Positions 16,945-25,707 are shown, numbered from the stretch's first letter. The stretch is 38,576 nt of DNA from Fidelibacterota bacterium (GCA_002731795.1 PCCQ01000023.1:16755-55330); one strand, 5' to 3'. The notes: generated by a model from the sequence alone, not told the origin. Numbers and translations: made by a program.

Positions 16945-18543
16945 ATGAAAATGATATTTAAATTAATGATATTATATTTTTTCTTTTCTTGCGCTGTTCA
17001 AGGTCCAATTCCGGGTGGTCAGATTGATGAGTCAGGTCCAAGACTCATTAAAATATTTCCTGAAAATTTTTCTAATGATTTATTAGATGATCAAAAGATT
17101 ATATTATTTTTTGATGAACCAATTAACCCAAACACTTTAAAAAATTCATTTCAAATCTCCAATAGTGAGTTTAATGTTAAAGCTATAGGAAAAAAAATTA
17201 TCATTAGACCTAAAAATAAGTGGGATATAGAAAAAGCTTTGAATATTAATGTTAATAGAAGTTTATCTGATTACTACAATAATTCTATGGACTCTCCATT
17301 AAGTATATATTTTTCATTTGGCTTTGACATCCCAAAAGGATCCGTTATTGGAAAACTTTTAGATTTTAGCAAATTATATAACCAAAACTCTAATCGTGCT
17401 TCTAAGTCTGATTTATATGAAGTGGGTTTATATAAATTAATTAATAATGATAAGGTTTTAATTTCAAAGACTCAAACAGATATAGAATTAAATTTCAGTT
17501 TTAATGCACTGGAAGATGGAAATTATTTTATTATTGCTGTACAAAACAGTATTAATAACCCAATAGATGATTTTACTAAAAATAAGTTTTCAATTTATAA
17601 TAAGAATATTGAAATTGATAAAAATAATCTTGAGTATGATATTAAATTGAATATTGGGCTCCCAGTGCCAAAAAATGAAATTTCTGCAATGAATTTCATT
17701 AATAAATATTATGTTAAGTATGACTTTAGCGATGGTTCTCAATTATTTGGAATTATTGATACCGTATACAATAATTTTGATATGGATTTTTCTGGTATAA
17801 CTTTTTCTTCTCAACTAGAATTAGAAAATGAATTTGAACAATATTTAACTAATTCATTTGATTATATAATACCCGAAATAAATGATACAATTAACCCTAA
17901 AATAATTTCTTGTGAATTCAATGATTCTTTTTTGTCTGTTCATGTTTCAGAGCCTTTAGTAGAATTTTACTCTGATAGTATATTTTATCATATTTTTAAT
18001 GATTCAATAAATAAATTTATAGTTGGCACTTTTTATGAAATAGATTCTAATCCAATAAATCAATCAATAATTACTATCCCATTTCCATTAAAATCTGAAA
18101 ATATCTCTCGTATTTATTTTAAAGAGGGACATATTAAGGATTTGTCAAATAATTACATAGATAACTCTTTTCTAGATCTAAAATCTTGTACCGAAAAATC
18201 AAATTTAAACAATAATGAAAATTATCAAGGAGGAGACTTATCTGGTTCAGTTTACTCATCTCATGATAATCAATTGGTTGCTATTGTTTATAATCAAGAA
18301 ACTGGGAAATCATGGGAAACATTAATTTTAGATAATAAGTATTCTTTCCTGAATATTCCAGCTGGAGAATATTTTTTACAAATATATGAACAATATAATA
18401 CTGATTCTAATAAGGTTTCTTTAAAGTTTTTTCCTGGAAGTTGGACTCCATTTATTCCTTCATCTGGTTTTTCAGATTATATCGGTCCTATCGAAGTAAG
18501 AAAAAATTGGAAGATTAATGGCATTGATATTAACTTCGATTAA
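16945..18543 (+). CDS. Lipoprotein with bacterial Ig-like (Big_5) domain
   Basis: The short signal peptide MKMIFKLMILYFFFSC ends in a lipobox cysteine. Then comes GPIPGGQIDESGPRLIKIFPEN and an Ig-like domain of the SbsA/Big_5 type (IILFFDEPINPNTLKNSFQIS), a pattern familiar from Bacteroidota lipoproteins of about 500-600 residues. The C-terminal part (NIPAGEYFLQIYEQY) looks like a carboxypeptidase-regulatory/prealbumin-like fold. No enzyme motif is visible. It is a probable outer-membrane-associated structural protein of unknown role. Confidence 0.8.
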   Translation: MKMIFKLMILYFFFSCAVQGPIPGGQIDESGPRLIKIFPENFSNDLLDDQKIILFFDEPINPNTLKNSFQISNSEFNVKAIGKKIIIRPKNKWDIEKALNINVNRSLSDYYNNSMDSPLSIYFSFGFDIPKGSVIGKLLDFSKLYNQNSNRASKSDLYEVGLYKLINNDKVLISKTQTDIELNFSFNALEDGNYFIIAVQNSINNPIDDFTKNKFSIYNKNIEIDKNNLEYDIKLNIGLPVPKNEISAMNFINKYYVKYDFSDGSQLFGIIDTVYNNFDMDFSGITFSSQLELENEFEQYLTNSFDYIIPEINDTINPKIISCEFNDSFLSVHVSEPLVEFYSDSIFYHIFNDSINKFIVGTFYEIDSNPINQSIITIPFPLKSENISRIYFKEGHIKDLSNNYIDNSFLDLKSCTEKSNLNNNENYQGGDLSGSVYSSHDNQLVAIVYNQETGKSWETLILDNKYSFLNIPAGEYFLQIYEQYNTDSNKVSLKFFPGSWTPFIPSSGFSDYIGPIEVRKNWKINGIDINFD

Positions 18544-18557
18544 CTAAAAATTGAATT

Positions 18558-18821
18558 ATGAAAACAGCAAAAAATTTAAGAAATACGTATAATGAATTGA
18601 AGGAAGTCTTTGAAAAGCTAAACTATAAAGTAGTTTTAGATAAGGGCAATTTTAATACAGGTTATTGTTTATTAGAACATGAAAAAATCATAGTTGTTAA
18701 CAAAAACAAGCCATACGAGAATAGAGTTAAAATTTTATCATCCATTCTTTCAAAAATCGATACAGATGACATATATTTAAAACCTAAAATTCGTGAGTTG
18801 ATGATTAGTTATAAAAATTAA
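18558..18821 (+). CDS. Small hypothetical protein (87 aa)
   Basis: Not recognised as a named family. It is an 87-residue, charged, probably cytoplasmic protein (NLRNTYNELKEVFEKLNYKV, then KGNFNTGYCLLEHEKIIVVN) with no signal peptide or membrane segment. It starts 14 bases after the lipoprotein gene, so it is probably co-transcribed with it, although no clear ribosome binding site is seen. The regular mix of predicted helix and strand, and normal codon use, support a real gene. Confidence 0.65.
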   Translation: MKTAKNLRNTYNELKEVFEKLNYKVVLDKGNFNTGYCLLEHEKIIVVNKNKPYENRVKILSSILSKIDTDDIYLKPKIRELMISYKN

Positions 18822-18854
18822 ATCATGAGATTAAATAAAAATATAAAATTACTT

Positions 18855-18882
18855 TTTTCATTTTTGAATAAGGTAGTATATT
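18855..18882 (+). promoter_or_regulatory. Possible promoter of tRNA-Asn
   Basis: TTTTCA (18855-18860) and TATATT (18877-18882), spaced 16 bases, lie 17 bases before the tRNA 5' end, where a sigma-70-type promoter would be expected. This is pattern matching in AT-rich DNA and weak evidence. Confidence 0.35.
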
Positions 18883-18898
18883 CGTTCACAAATTTAAT

Positions 18899-18972
18899 TC
18901 CGGTATAGCTCAGTTGGTTAGAGCAACGGACTGTTAATCCGTGTGTCCCTGGTTCGAGTCCAGGTACCGGAG
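18899..18972 (+). tRNA. tRNA-Asn (GTT)
   Basis: A full cloverleaf can be folded. The acceptor TCCGGTA pairs with TACCGGA, the D-arm contains AGCTCAGTTGGTTAGAGC, the anticodon stem ACGGA/TCCGT encloses loop CTGTTAA with anticodon GTT, and the T-arm contains GGTTCGAGTCC. The discriminator base is G and CCA is not encoded. Confidence 0.97.
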
Positions 18973-18973
18973 C

Positions 18974-19005
18974 AAAAAACCCTTGATTAATCAAGGGTTT
19001 TTTTT
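18974..19005 (+). terminator. Rho-independent terminator of tRNA-Asn
   Basis: The perfect 18-base palindrome CCCTTGATTAATCAAGGG (18980-18997) is flanked by six A on the left and eight T on the right, directly behind the tRNA. The flanking A and T runs would also let it act from the other strand. Confidence 0.92.
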
Positions 19006-19017
19006 CTTTAAAAGATC

Positions 19018-19097
19018 GGGGCCCCTATACAGGGGCCCCTAGAAAAAGCAAGATGAGGAGGAGATTAGAGAATTAACGGATGATTCTTGCTCTTCCT
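19018..19097 (+). ncRNA. Unexplained structured element: GC-rich hairpin plus second stem
   Basis: GGGGCCCCT (19018-19026) and AGGGGCCCC (19031-19039) form a perfect 9-bp hairpin with loop ATAC in very AT-rich DNA. Next, AGAAAAAGCAAGA (19041-19053) can pair with TCTTGCTCTTCCT (19085-19097) with two mismatches, leaving the purine-rich GAGGAGGAGA in the loop. It could be a small RNA, a leader of the 19239 gene, or a non-functional repeat. I do not recognise an RNA family. The rest of the gap to 19224 is plain AT-rich sequence. Confidence 0.35.
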
Positions 19098-19224
19098 AAA
19101 TTATTTTAATTTATTAAATATAATCGCTCAGAAACAAAATAAATTTAATTTCTCCTTAGTTATTTTTTTAAATTTTAAAGAGATTCTTTATTTTGATCGA
19201 AAATTATGTAAATTTTAGGAAATA

Positions 19225-19231
19225 GAAGGAG
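19225..19231 (+). promoter_or_regulatory. Ribosome binding site that places the ATT start
   Basis: GAAGGAG lies seven bases before the ATT codon at 19239, which is ideal spacing. No ATG, GTG or TTG exists in that frame between the upstream TAA at 19209 and the first residues of the signal peptide. Confidence 0.6.
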
Positions 19232-19238
19232 TTGTAAT

Positions 19239-20696
19239 ATTATTTTATTAATTAAGATATTTTTTATTTCATTTATTTTATACTCTCAGGAAGTATACGA
19301 AGGATATACTCTTTTTACTCCAATAACTGAGGGACCAAACGGAGGAGGAGATAATTATACAAGATTAATTGATAATCATGGAAATATTATAAATCAGTGG
19401 AATCATGAGTCTTGTGCAGCTACTACCGCTTACTTGTTGGAGGATGGTTCTTTAATATGCCCAATGAAAGTTGAAAATCCGTTTATGGTAGGGGCAGCTT
19501 ATGGTGGAAAAATAGTAAAATATAACTGGAGGGGTGATATAATATGGGAGTATTCATATTCAGATACCAACCATCTTCAACATCATGATATAGAGCCGAT
19601 GCCTAATGGGAACATTCTATTATTATCATGGGATCGCAAAACCTATCTTGAAGCAATTAACGCAGGTAGAGAAGATATTGAAAGTGATATATGGCCAGAT
19701 AAAATTGTTGAGGTTGAATTGATAGGCAACAATGAAATTAATATTGTTTGGGAGTGGACCTTTTGGGATCATTTAATTCAAGATTTTGATTCTACGTTAT
19801 CTAACTATGGTGTTATTTCAGATCATCCTGAGCTACTTGATATCAATTTAGTAAGTCTTGATCTTGCAGCATTGGGATATTCAGATTGGACACACTCGAA
19901 TTCCATTGATTATAATGAAGAATTAGATCAAATTTTAATTTCTTGCCGAAATCTGCATGAAATATATATAATTGACCATAGCACAACTACTGAAGAAGCT
20001 GCAAGCCATTCAGGTGGGGATAGCGGGATGGGTGGTGACATATTATATAGGTGGGGGAATCCTATGAATTACAATCGTGGAAATCAGCAAAATAGAATGC
20101 TTATTGGACAACATGATGCAAATTGGATTGAGAACAGTTTTCCTGGAGAAGGTAATATTTTAATATATAATAATGGATCTATTACTAGTTTTGGACAAGA
20201 TTTTACACAATCTTCTGTTGTTCAAATAGAACCACCAATCAATGAATATGGTATTTATGAAATTGATGAAGTGCATTCATATTTTCCACTTGATTATAAT
20301 TGGAGTTATACTGATGATTTTTTCTCTCATATAATGTCTGGTGCTAGAAGATTAGAAAATGGGAATACTTTGATTGTTCCTGCAACTGAAAATAAAATTT
20401 TTGAAATAAATTCTGAAGGAGAAATTGTTTGGGAGTATTTACATAATGAAGTTGGTCATAATTCAATTTCAAAAGCATTTAAATATCCTTTAGATTATCT
20501 AAGATCAGGAAGTTTGTTGTTTGGGGATGTTAATTTTGATCAGAATACCGATATTTTTGATATTTTATTTATAATTAATTATATTCTTGAAATAAACCAA
20601 ATGGCTCAGAGTCAGATATATATATCAGATGTTAATAATGATCAAATTGTAAATATAGACGATATTATATCTCTAGTATTGCTAATTATTAATTAA
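19239..20696 (+). CDS. Secreted arylsulfotransferase-like protein with dockerin tail, probable ATT start
   Basis: The track ORF (start 19434) is truncated. The same frame continues upstream without a stop to 19212 and encodes a signal peptide (ILLIKIFFISFILYSQ) and the conserved N-terminal part (GYTLFTP..GGGDNYTRLID). I place the start at ATT 19239 because GAAGGAG is seven bases upstream and no standard start exists there. The core resembles the arylsulfotransferase (ASST) family: QHHDIEPMPNGNILLL, DWTHSNSIDYN..ILISCRN and LIGQHDANW carry the usual histidines. The last 60 residues form a dockerin-like calcium repeat pair (GDVNFDQNTDIFDI, DVNNDQIVNIDDI). ASST enzymes move sulfate between phenols, but many marine relatives are untested. 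A sequencing error at the start is the main alternative. Confidence 0.8.
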   Translation: MILLIKIFFISFILYSQEVYEGYTLFTPITEGPNGGGDNYTRLIDNHGNIINQWNHESCAATTAYLLEDGSLICPMKVENPFMVGAAYGGKIVKYNWRGDIIWEYSYSDTNHLQHHDIEPMPNGNILLLSWDRKTYLEAINAGREDIESDIWPDKIVEVELIGNNEINIVWEWTFWDHLIQDFDSTLSNYGVISDHPELLDINLVSLDLAALGYSDWTHSNSIDYNEELDQILISCRNLHEIYIIDHSTTTEEAASHSGGDSGMGGDILYRWGNPMNYNRGNQQNRMLIGQHDANWIENSFPGEGNILIYNNGSITSFGQDFTQSSVVQIEPPINEYGIYEIDEVHSYFPLDYNWSYTDDFFSHIMSGARRLENGNTLIVPATENKIFEINSEGEIVWEYLHNEVGHNSISKAFKYPLDYLRSGSLLFGDVNFDQNTDIFDILFIINYILEINQMAQSQIYISDVNNDQIVNIDDIISLVLLIIN

Positions 20697-20748
20697 GATT
20701 ATTATGGAACAAATAATTGTATTAGACTTTTAATATATGAGGATAATT

Positions 20749-21720
20749 ATGAAAAAGATATTATACACAGCTAAAATTTCAATATTAATTTTATTTCCTT
20801 TATTCAGTTCTGGGTGCTACACGATAATTAACCCTCCTGAAGACTATAGTAATTATCAAAATAATGATAGTTATAGCAAGACAGATACATTGAAAATTGA
20901 TGGTAATTATACTATTATAAATAATTATGAATCTAATGATCAAGAGGTATGTTGTAATTACAGTGATTGCCATGATTGGCCATGCACTGGGCATTACCAT
21001 GGACATCATCAAGGTCACCATTATGGTCATTATCATGGGTATGGATATTTTTACCATAGCCATCATCATCATTATTATGATAATGGTTATCATTATGGAT
21101 TTCATGATGGGTACTGGTGGGGCTATGAAGATGGATATGACGATGGATGGAATGACAATGAAGACTATAATGATGATTATGGTGAATCAAATAATGAGTA
21201 TGGTAACTCATCACATAATACTATTGAAAGGCGCGAAAATAGTTATAATCCGGAACAAGAAGAGATTGAAATTGGACAAGAAGATAGCTACGATCAGAAT
21301 GATGAAGAAATTGATGATAATACCTCAAATGATATCATAAATATAGAAAAAGATTTAATAATTAAACCCTCAATCCCTAATGATAATTCAGATAATAGTG
21401 AGAATTCGCCATATGAAAGAAAGTATAATGTAAATGACAATTCATCTCCAGTAATTAACTATGAAAGCATTTTACAGGAAGATAAGAAGGTTAAGCATAA
21501 AACTAGAAACAGAAATAGTGCAGCATTTGATATTGCTAAAATAATTATCACTTCAATTTCGAATTCAAAAAAATCAAAAAGCGATAAGTCTTCAGTATCA
21601 AAATCTAAAAATAAAAAAAAGGATAAATCTTCCACTAAAAAAAATAAAAAGAAAGATAAGTCCATTACTAATAGTAAAAAGAGTTCAAAAAAATCTTCAA
21701 ATGAAAAGCGTGGGATATAA
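20749..21720 (+). CDS. Histidine-rich lipoprotein with lysine/serine tail
   Basis: The track start at 20737 is less likely. GAGGA lies six bases before the ATG at 20749, giving a clean signal (MKKILYTAKISILILFPLF) with lipobox SSGC. Residues of about 80-130 are an extraordinary run of His, Tyr and Gly (HYHGHHQGHHYGHYHGYG, later FYHSHHHHYY), followed by Asp/Trp/Tyr-rich and then Glu/Asn/Asp-rich stretches. The last 60 residues are almost only Lys and Ser. No domain is recognised. Metal binding (zinc, nickel, copper) is suggested by composition only. It ends two bases before the next gene, a probable outer-membrane barrel, so the two are likely co-transcribed. Confidence 0.8.
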   Translation: MKKILYTAKISILILFPLFSSGCYTIINPPEDYSNYQNNDSYSKTDTLKIDGNYTIINNYESNDQEVCCNYSDCHDWPCTGHYHGHHQGHHYGHYHGYGYFYHSHHHHYYDNGYHYGFHDGYWWGYEDGYDDGWNDNEDYNDDYGESNNEYGNSSHNTIERRENSYNPEQEEIEIGQEDSYDQNDEEIDDNTSNDIINIEKDLIIKPSIPNDNSDNSENSPYERKYNVNDNSSPVINYESILQEDKKVKHKTRNRNSAAFDIAKIIITSISNSKKSKSDKSSVSKSKNKKKDKSSTKKNKKKDKSITNSKKSSKKSSNEKRGI

Positions 21721-21722
21721 CA

Positions 21723-22898
21723 ATGAAAAAATATGTATTCATTTTTTTTATAATTAGCTCACAGGTATTTGGACAAAATCCAATAGATGCATTAAGACCT
21801 TTTTGGGGATATGAGTACTCACAAGTTTTATCTAATAGTATTGGAAATGCAACAGTTGCATCTGGATATATAACTCCTGGATTAACATCAAATCCAGCAA
21901 ATCTTGCAGCTATTCAATTTGGATATTTTCAATTAAACTTTTCTAATCGTCAATATAATAGTAATTCTTCAAGCGTCACAAATACAGGTTTCAATGGCAT
22001 TGATCTTGTTCATCCCGTTAAGGTATTTAGAGGAAGATTAGTCTACAGTCTAGGTGCTCATAAAAAGTCTGATTTTATTTCTAACTATCAAAATAATACA
22101 TCGAGATTTAATGAAAAAGGAAAACTCACCTCATATCATGTGGCTGCAGCATTAGAATTTGCTAGAAACTTATACTTAGGAGCAGATTTTAATTTTCTGT
22201 ATGGAAATAATGAGATGACAGTATTGGGTAATGATAAAACATATTATTATAAGCCGAGATATTCTGGTTCAAACATTACCCTAGGATTATTGCATATATT
22301 ATCTAAAAATTTTCAATATGGATTATCAGTTGATATGCCAACATCTTTATCAGTTAAAGAAAAGTATATAGAAACTAATTATCCTAGTGATGGAAATACG
22401 TTTTCACAAGTATATAATTATGAGGCAATAAAACCTATTACATTACATTTTGGCGCAGCTCTGTTATTAAAATCAGTTAATTTTTTTTATGAAGGGAAAC
22501 AAACAGATTGGAGTAATTTAGAGTTTGATTCTAATGAAATTGTTGAACAAGATGGAACCCCTGCTTCAATTTTAATTAATGAAGAGATTAGAAATATATA
22601 CACTTCAACGACATCACACCATTTTGGAACTGCTATAAAATTAAGAGATACTCCAATAAACTTATTTTCTGGGTATCAATATATACCTACACCCTTTAAT
22701 AGTGTTGATGAAGAAAATATAAATGAAGTTTTTGCGCGACATGCATATAATTTTGGTATTTCTTTGTCCCTTCAAAAGAACATTACAATCCAAGGATCAT
22801 ATGAAAATTACAATATAGACATAGCCGATGAATCAAATAATTTTGAAAGAATATCGATTGGCTTGTCTCTACATGACCTTTCGGGGTTCTGGAATTAG
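21723..22898 (+). CDS. Outer-membrane beta-barrel protein (FadL/PorV-like), unknown function
   Basis: Signal peptide MKKYVFIFFIISSQVFGQ, then a 370-residue protein rich in alternating strands. The opening (NATVASGYITPGLTSNPANLA) resembles the N-terminal region of FadL-type and PorV-like barrels. The rest (YSLGAHKKSD, LYLGADFNFLYG, NFFYEGKQTDWSNL, ITIQGSYENYNI) reads as beta-barrel strands. It is probably in the outer membrane. Whether it transports, acts in type IX secretion, or works with the His-rich lipoprotein encoded just before cannot be told. It ends five bases from the convergent TonB-receptor gene. Confidence 0.75.
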   Translation: MKKYVFIFFIISSQVFGQNPIDALRPFWGYEYSQVLSNSIGNATVASGYITPGLTSNPANLAAIQFGYFQLNFSNRQYNSNSSSVTNTGFNGIDLVHPVKVFRGRLVYSLGAHKKSDFISNYQNNTSRFNEKGKLTSYHVAAALEFARNLYLGADFNFLYGNNEMTVLGNDKTYYYKPRYSGSNITLGLLHILSKNFQYGLSVDMPTSLSVKEKYIETNYPSDGNTFSQVYNYEAIKPITLHFGAALLLKSVNFFYEGKQTDWSNLEFDSNEIVEQDGTPASILINEEIRNIYTSTTSHHFGTAIKLRDTPINLFSGYQYIPTPFNSVDEENINEVFARHAYNFGISLSLQKNITIQGSYENYNIDIADESNNFERISIGLSLHDLSGFWN

Positions 22899-22903
22899 TA
22901 AAT

Positions 22904-25552
22904 CTAAAATCCCATGTCCATTCCATCGCCACCCATAGAACCTTCGCGTTGGAATGATCTTCTTTGTTTTTCAAGTTCACCAAAATTATACTTTATTGAT
23001 ATAGAGTAGGTTCTTCCATTTCTTGAGCTACTCAAATCAGTATATTCCTCACCACCTGAATAACCAGGTGCGATATAGTCAATACCATCAATTAGAGGTT
23101 TTGTACGTGTCATTGAAAACCCTCCACCATTAAAAATATTATCAATATCGAATGAAAGTCTTACTCTTTTTTCAAATAGAGATTTTGTAATTCCAATATT
23201 TGCCCATATTGTACCCTTATTTCCAAACATTGAACCGTAATCATCGGCGCTTTTCATGTAGTAGTATCCAAATTCAAATCCAAAGTATTTAATATATTTT
23301 TCGGGCAAATTAACTTTACCATACATATTTAATCCTTTATTAACTCCATTAAGCTCAGAGTCGTCAGATCCATCTTGAAGATCATTATACCAAAACCCTC
23401 CACCTATAGTTTGACCCATTATCATAAAGAAGTACTCTAAGCCATAGCTTTTTGCTCTATCTGCATTTGCAAAAGTAACAACATCAAAATTTTCATATGA
23501 GTTATCACTATACCACTCAATTTTATCTCTGACTTCATTTAAATATAAATTAGTATAGAAAAATCCCATTGGAATTGGAGATTTAAATGATAATTCATAG
23601 TTTGTAGAATATTCAGGTTTCAAATTAGGATTTCCAACAAAAATAAAATTATTGGAGTGTATATCTCTAGGGAAAGGTCTAATTTGTCTTGATCCTCTGT
23701 GATGACCTCCGCCAGGCCTCTCTACTCTTGAACTTATTGCAAATTGCAGACTTTGTTTTTCTGTAATATTATAAGTTAGGTGTAAGCTCGGATATAAACT
23801 TGTATAATTATCTTTTAAATCAGTATTATTATTGTTCTCTAAAATTTGAGCATATGCTCCAATCTGATCTGAATCGCTTGATGTAAGCTCACAATTTTGA
23901 CAGCCACTTGTTATACAATCATCATATGTATCAAATTCTTCCTCATTGCAATACCAGGCATCAGGCAAGCCAGTAAAAATAATATTTTTATCAATATACT
24001 CTGTTCTAATTCCAGGTTTTATACTCCATTTATCATTAATTTGCGCATTGTATTCAAAAAATATGGCATGAATGTCTCTTTTGTATTTATAAATATTTTT
24101 TCCGGTTACTGATTCTACACTATCTACATATAATGAATAAAACATAGTCTCATCATTATTTCCTCCACCAAAACTATAACCTAATTCAAACTTTGAATTA
24201 TCATTTAGGGGAGATGAATATGAAAGGTCAAATTCTTGAGATTGAAGTTTACTTGAATGAGATGATAAGCTCTCATTACCACCTTGTATAACGGTTTCAG
24301 ACCCCTCATCAATTGGATGAGTATCAAAAGAATATGATAATGACAATTTTTTATCAGGATTATCATAAGATTTATCAGCTGAAAATGAAATTCCTATTTC
24401 ATAATTTTTATCAGATTCTTCTTCATTTGAAATTTTTGTTGTTGGGATTGGTTCATAACTATTTTCCAGGCCTGTTTCACTGGAACTGTAATTATTATAT
24501 CTAGATTCTAGATTTAAAGTTAAATCATCATCTATGTAATAATCTGATCCCAATCGTAAAATTTGCCCCCTCTTCTTTTTTTGACTATCCCAATCAAAAT
24601 AAATATTATTAGTAAGATCTTCTAATGAATCACTTGTAAAAGTAGTATATGATTTTCTGTAACCACTCCGATCCCTATATCGTAAACTATTTGAGTAAGA
24701 AGTATAGACATTAAATTTTTCTGTTTTATAATTTGAACTTATCGAAAGTCCTCCCATATCCAAAAAATCATGGTTTTTATTTTTCTTTGTAAATAATTTA
24801 ATTTCACCATTAAAACCCCGATCTTTATCTTTTTTTAATATGATATTTATAATTCCAGCCATACCTTCAGGATCATATTTTGCAGAAGGTGATGTAATAA
24901 CCTCTACTTTCTCAATCATTGATGCTGGGATATTATCAACATCATTACCACCTTCTCCAATTCGATTTTCACGACTATTAACAAGAATCTTTACATTTGA
25001 ACTTCCTTTTAAAGTTACAGAGCCATCTTGATCTACAAGGACCATAGGGACATTATTTAGTACATCTTCAGCAGATCCACTTGAAGCTAGGATATCTCCT
25101 GATGGAGTATAAACTAATTTGTCTGTTTCAAATTCAATTTTAGGCATATCTTCTGTAACACTAACTTCAAGAGCATCGATAGATTTTGGGCTTAAAGCTA
25201 TTGTTCCCAAATTTATTCTTACACCACTAAGAGTATTCAAAGAAATTTGATTATTTTTATAAATCTCATATCCAATAAACTGAATGATTAAGTAAAAATT
25301 ACCCATGGGAATTTTATCAATAGAAAAATATCCCTCTGCATCAGTTATTGAACCAAAAATTAAATCATCAGTATCAAGATCATATAATGATACTGAAGCA
25401 TATTCAATTGCATTTTTATTATCAAAATTAATAACAGTCCCATCAATAAAACCAATTGCAGAATAAGAGTTATCGTGTGAATGACCATCATCAGAATCAC
25501 CATGAGCAAAAATTGCGCAACATATTAATAGTAAAGTAAGAAATTTTTTCAT
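22904..25552 (-). CDS. TonB-dependent-type outer-membrane receptor with regulatory-like N-domain
   Basis: 882 residues. After the signal peptide (MKKFLTLLLICCAIFA) comes a short His/Asp patch (HGDSDDGHSHDNS). A carboxypeptidase-regulatory-like domain follows (GFIDGTVINFDNKNAIEYAS..GYFSIDKIPMGNF), then a plug domain (VLVDQDGSVTLKGSSNVKIL, IEKVEVITSPSAKYDPEGMAG) and a long barrel of the outer-membrane-barrel family 3 type seen in Bacteroidota. The C-terminus is unusual in ending MGGDGMDMGF rather than in an aromatic barrel strand. The His-rich start and Met-rich end could point to a metal substrate, but the ligand is unknown. It is transcribed alone, toward the barrel gene. Confidence 0.88.
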   Translation of the reverse strand: MKKFLTLLLICCAIFAHGDSDDGHSHDNSYSAIGFIDGTVINFDNKNAIEYASVSLYDLDTDDLIFGSITDAEGYFSIDKIPMGNFYLIIQFIGYEIYKNNQISLNTLSGVRINLGTIALSPKSIDALEVSVTEDMPKIEFETDKLVYTPSGDILASSGSAEDVLNNVPMVLVDQDGSVTLKGSSNVKILVNSRENRIGEGGNDVDNIPASMIEKVEVITSPSAKYDPEGMAGIINIILKKDKDRGFNGEIKLFTKKNKNHDFLDMGGLSISSNYKTEKFNVYTSYSNSLRYRDRSGYRKSYTTFTSDSLEDLTNNIYFDWDSQKKKRGQILRLGSDYYIDDDLTLNLESRYNNYSSSETGLENSYEPIPTTKISNEEESDKNYEIGISFSADKSYDNPDKKLSLSYSFDTHPIDEGSETVIQGGNESLSSHSSKLQSQEFDLSYSSPLNDNSKFELGYSFGGGNNDETMFYSLYVDSVESVTGKNIYKYKRDIHAIFFEYNAQINDKWSIKPGIRTEYIDKNIIFTGLPDAWYCNEEEFDTYDDCITSGCQNCELTSSDSDQIGAYAQILENNNNTDLKDNYTSLYPSLHLTYNITEKQSLQFAISSRVERPGGGHHRGSRQIRPFPRDIHSNNFIFVGNPNLKPEYSTNYELSFKSPIPMGFFYTNLYLNEVRDKIEWYSDNSYENFDVVTFANADRAKSYGLEYFFMIMGQTIGGGFWYNDLQDGSDDSELNGVNKGLNMYGKVNLPEKYIKYFGFEFGYYYMKSADDYGSMFGNKGTIWANIGITKSLFEKRVRLSFDIDNIFNGGGFSMTRTKPLIDGIDYIAPGYSGGEEYTDLSSSRNGRTYSISIKYNFGELEKQRRSFQREGSMGGDGMDMGF

Positions 25553-25633
25553 TTAGTAGCCTGTGTCGTTAAAGTTAGAATCATATCATTTTTAATAAAA
25601 AATTTAATAATATGAAGATATAGATAAAGTTTG

Positions 25634-25707
<74 letters not shown>

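Noticed and set aside
19053-19110. Two tiny ORFs (MRRRLEN and MILALPKLF) inside the structured element, considered as leader peptides.
   Set aside because: They are too short to judge, spacing from the purine-rich site is poor, and both fall in predicted stem-loop sequence.
20800-21340. Overlapping ORFs on both strands in the His-rich region (101, 137 and 93 residues).
   Set aside because: Low-complexity triplet sequence opens all frames. They read as Met/Ile or His/Asp strings without start signals. Only the lipoprotein frame has a signal peptide and ribosome site.
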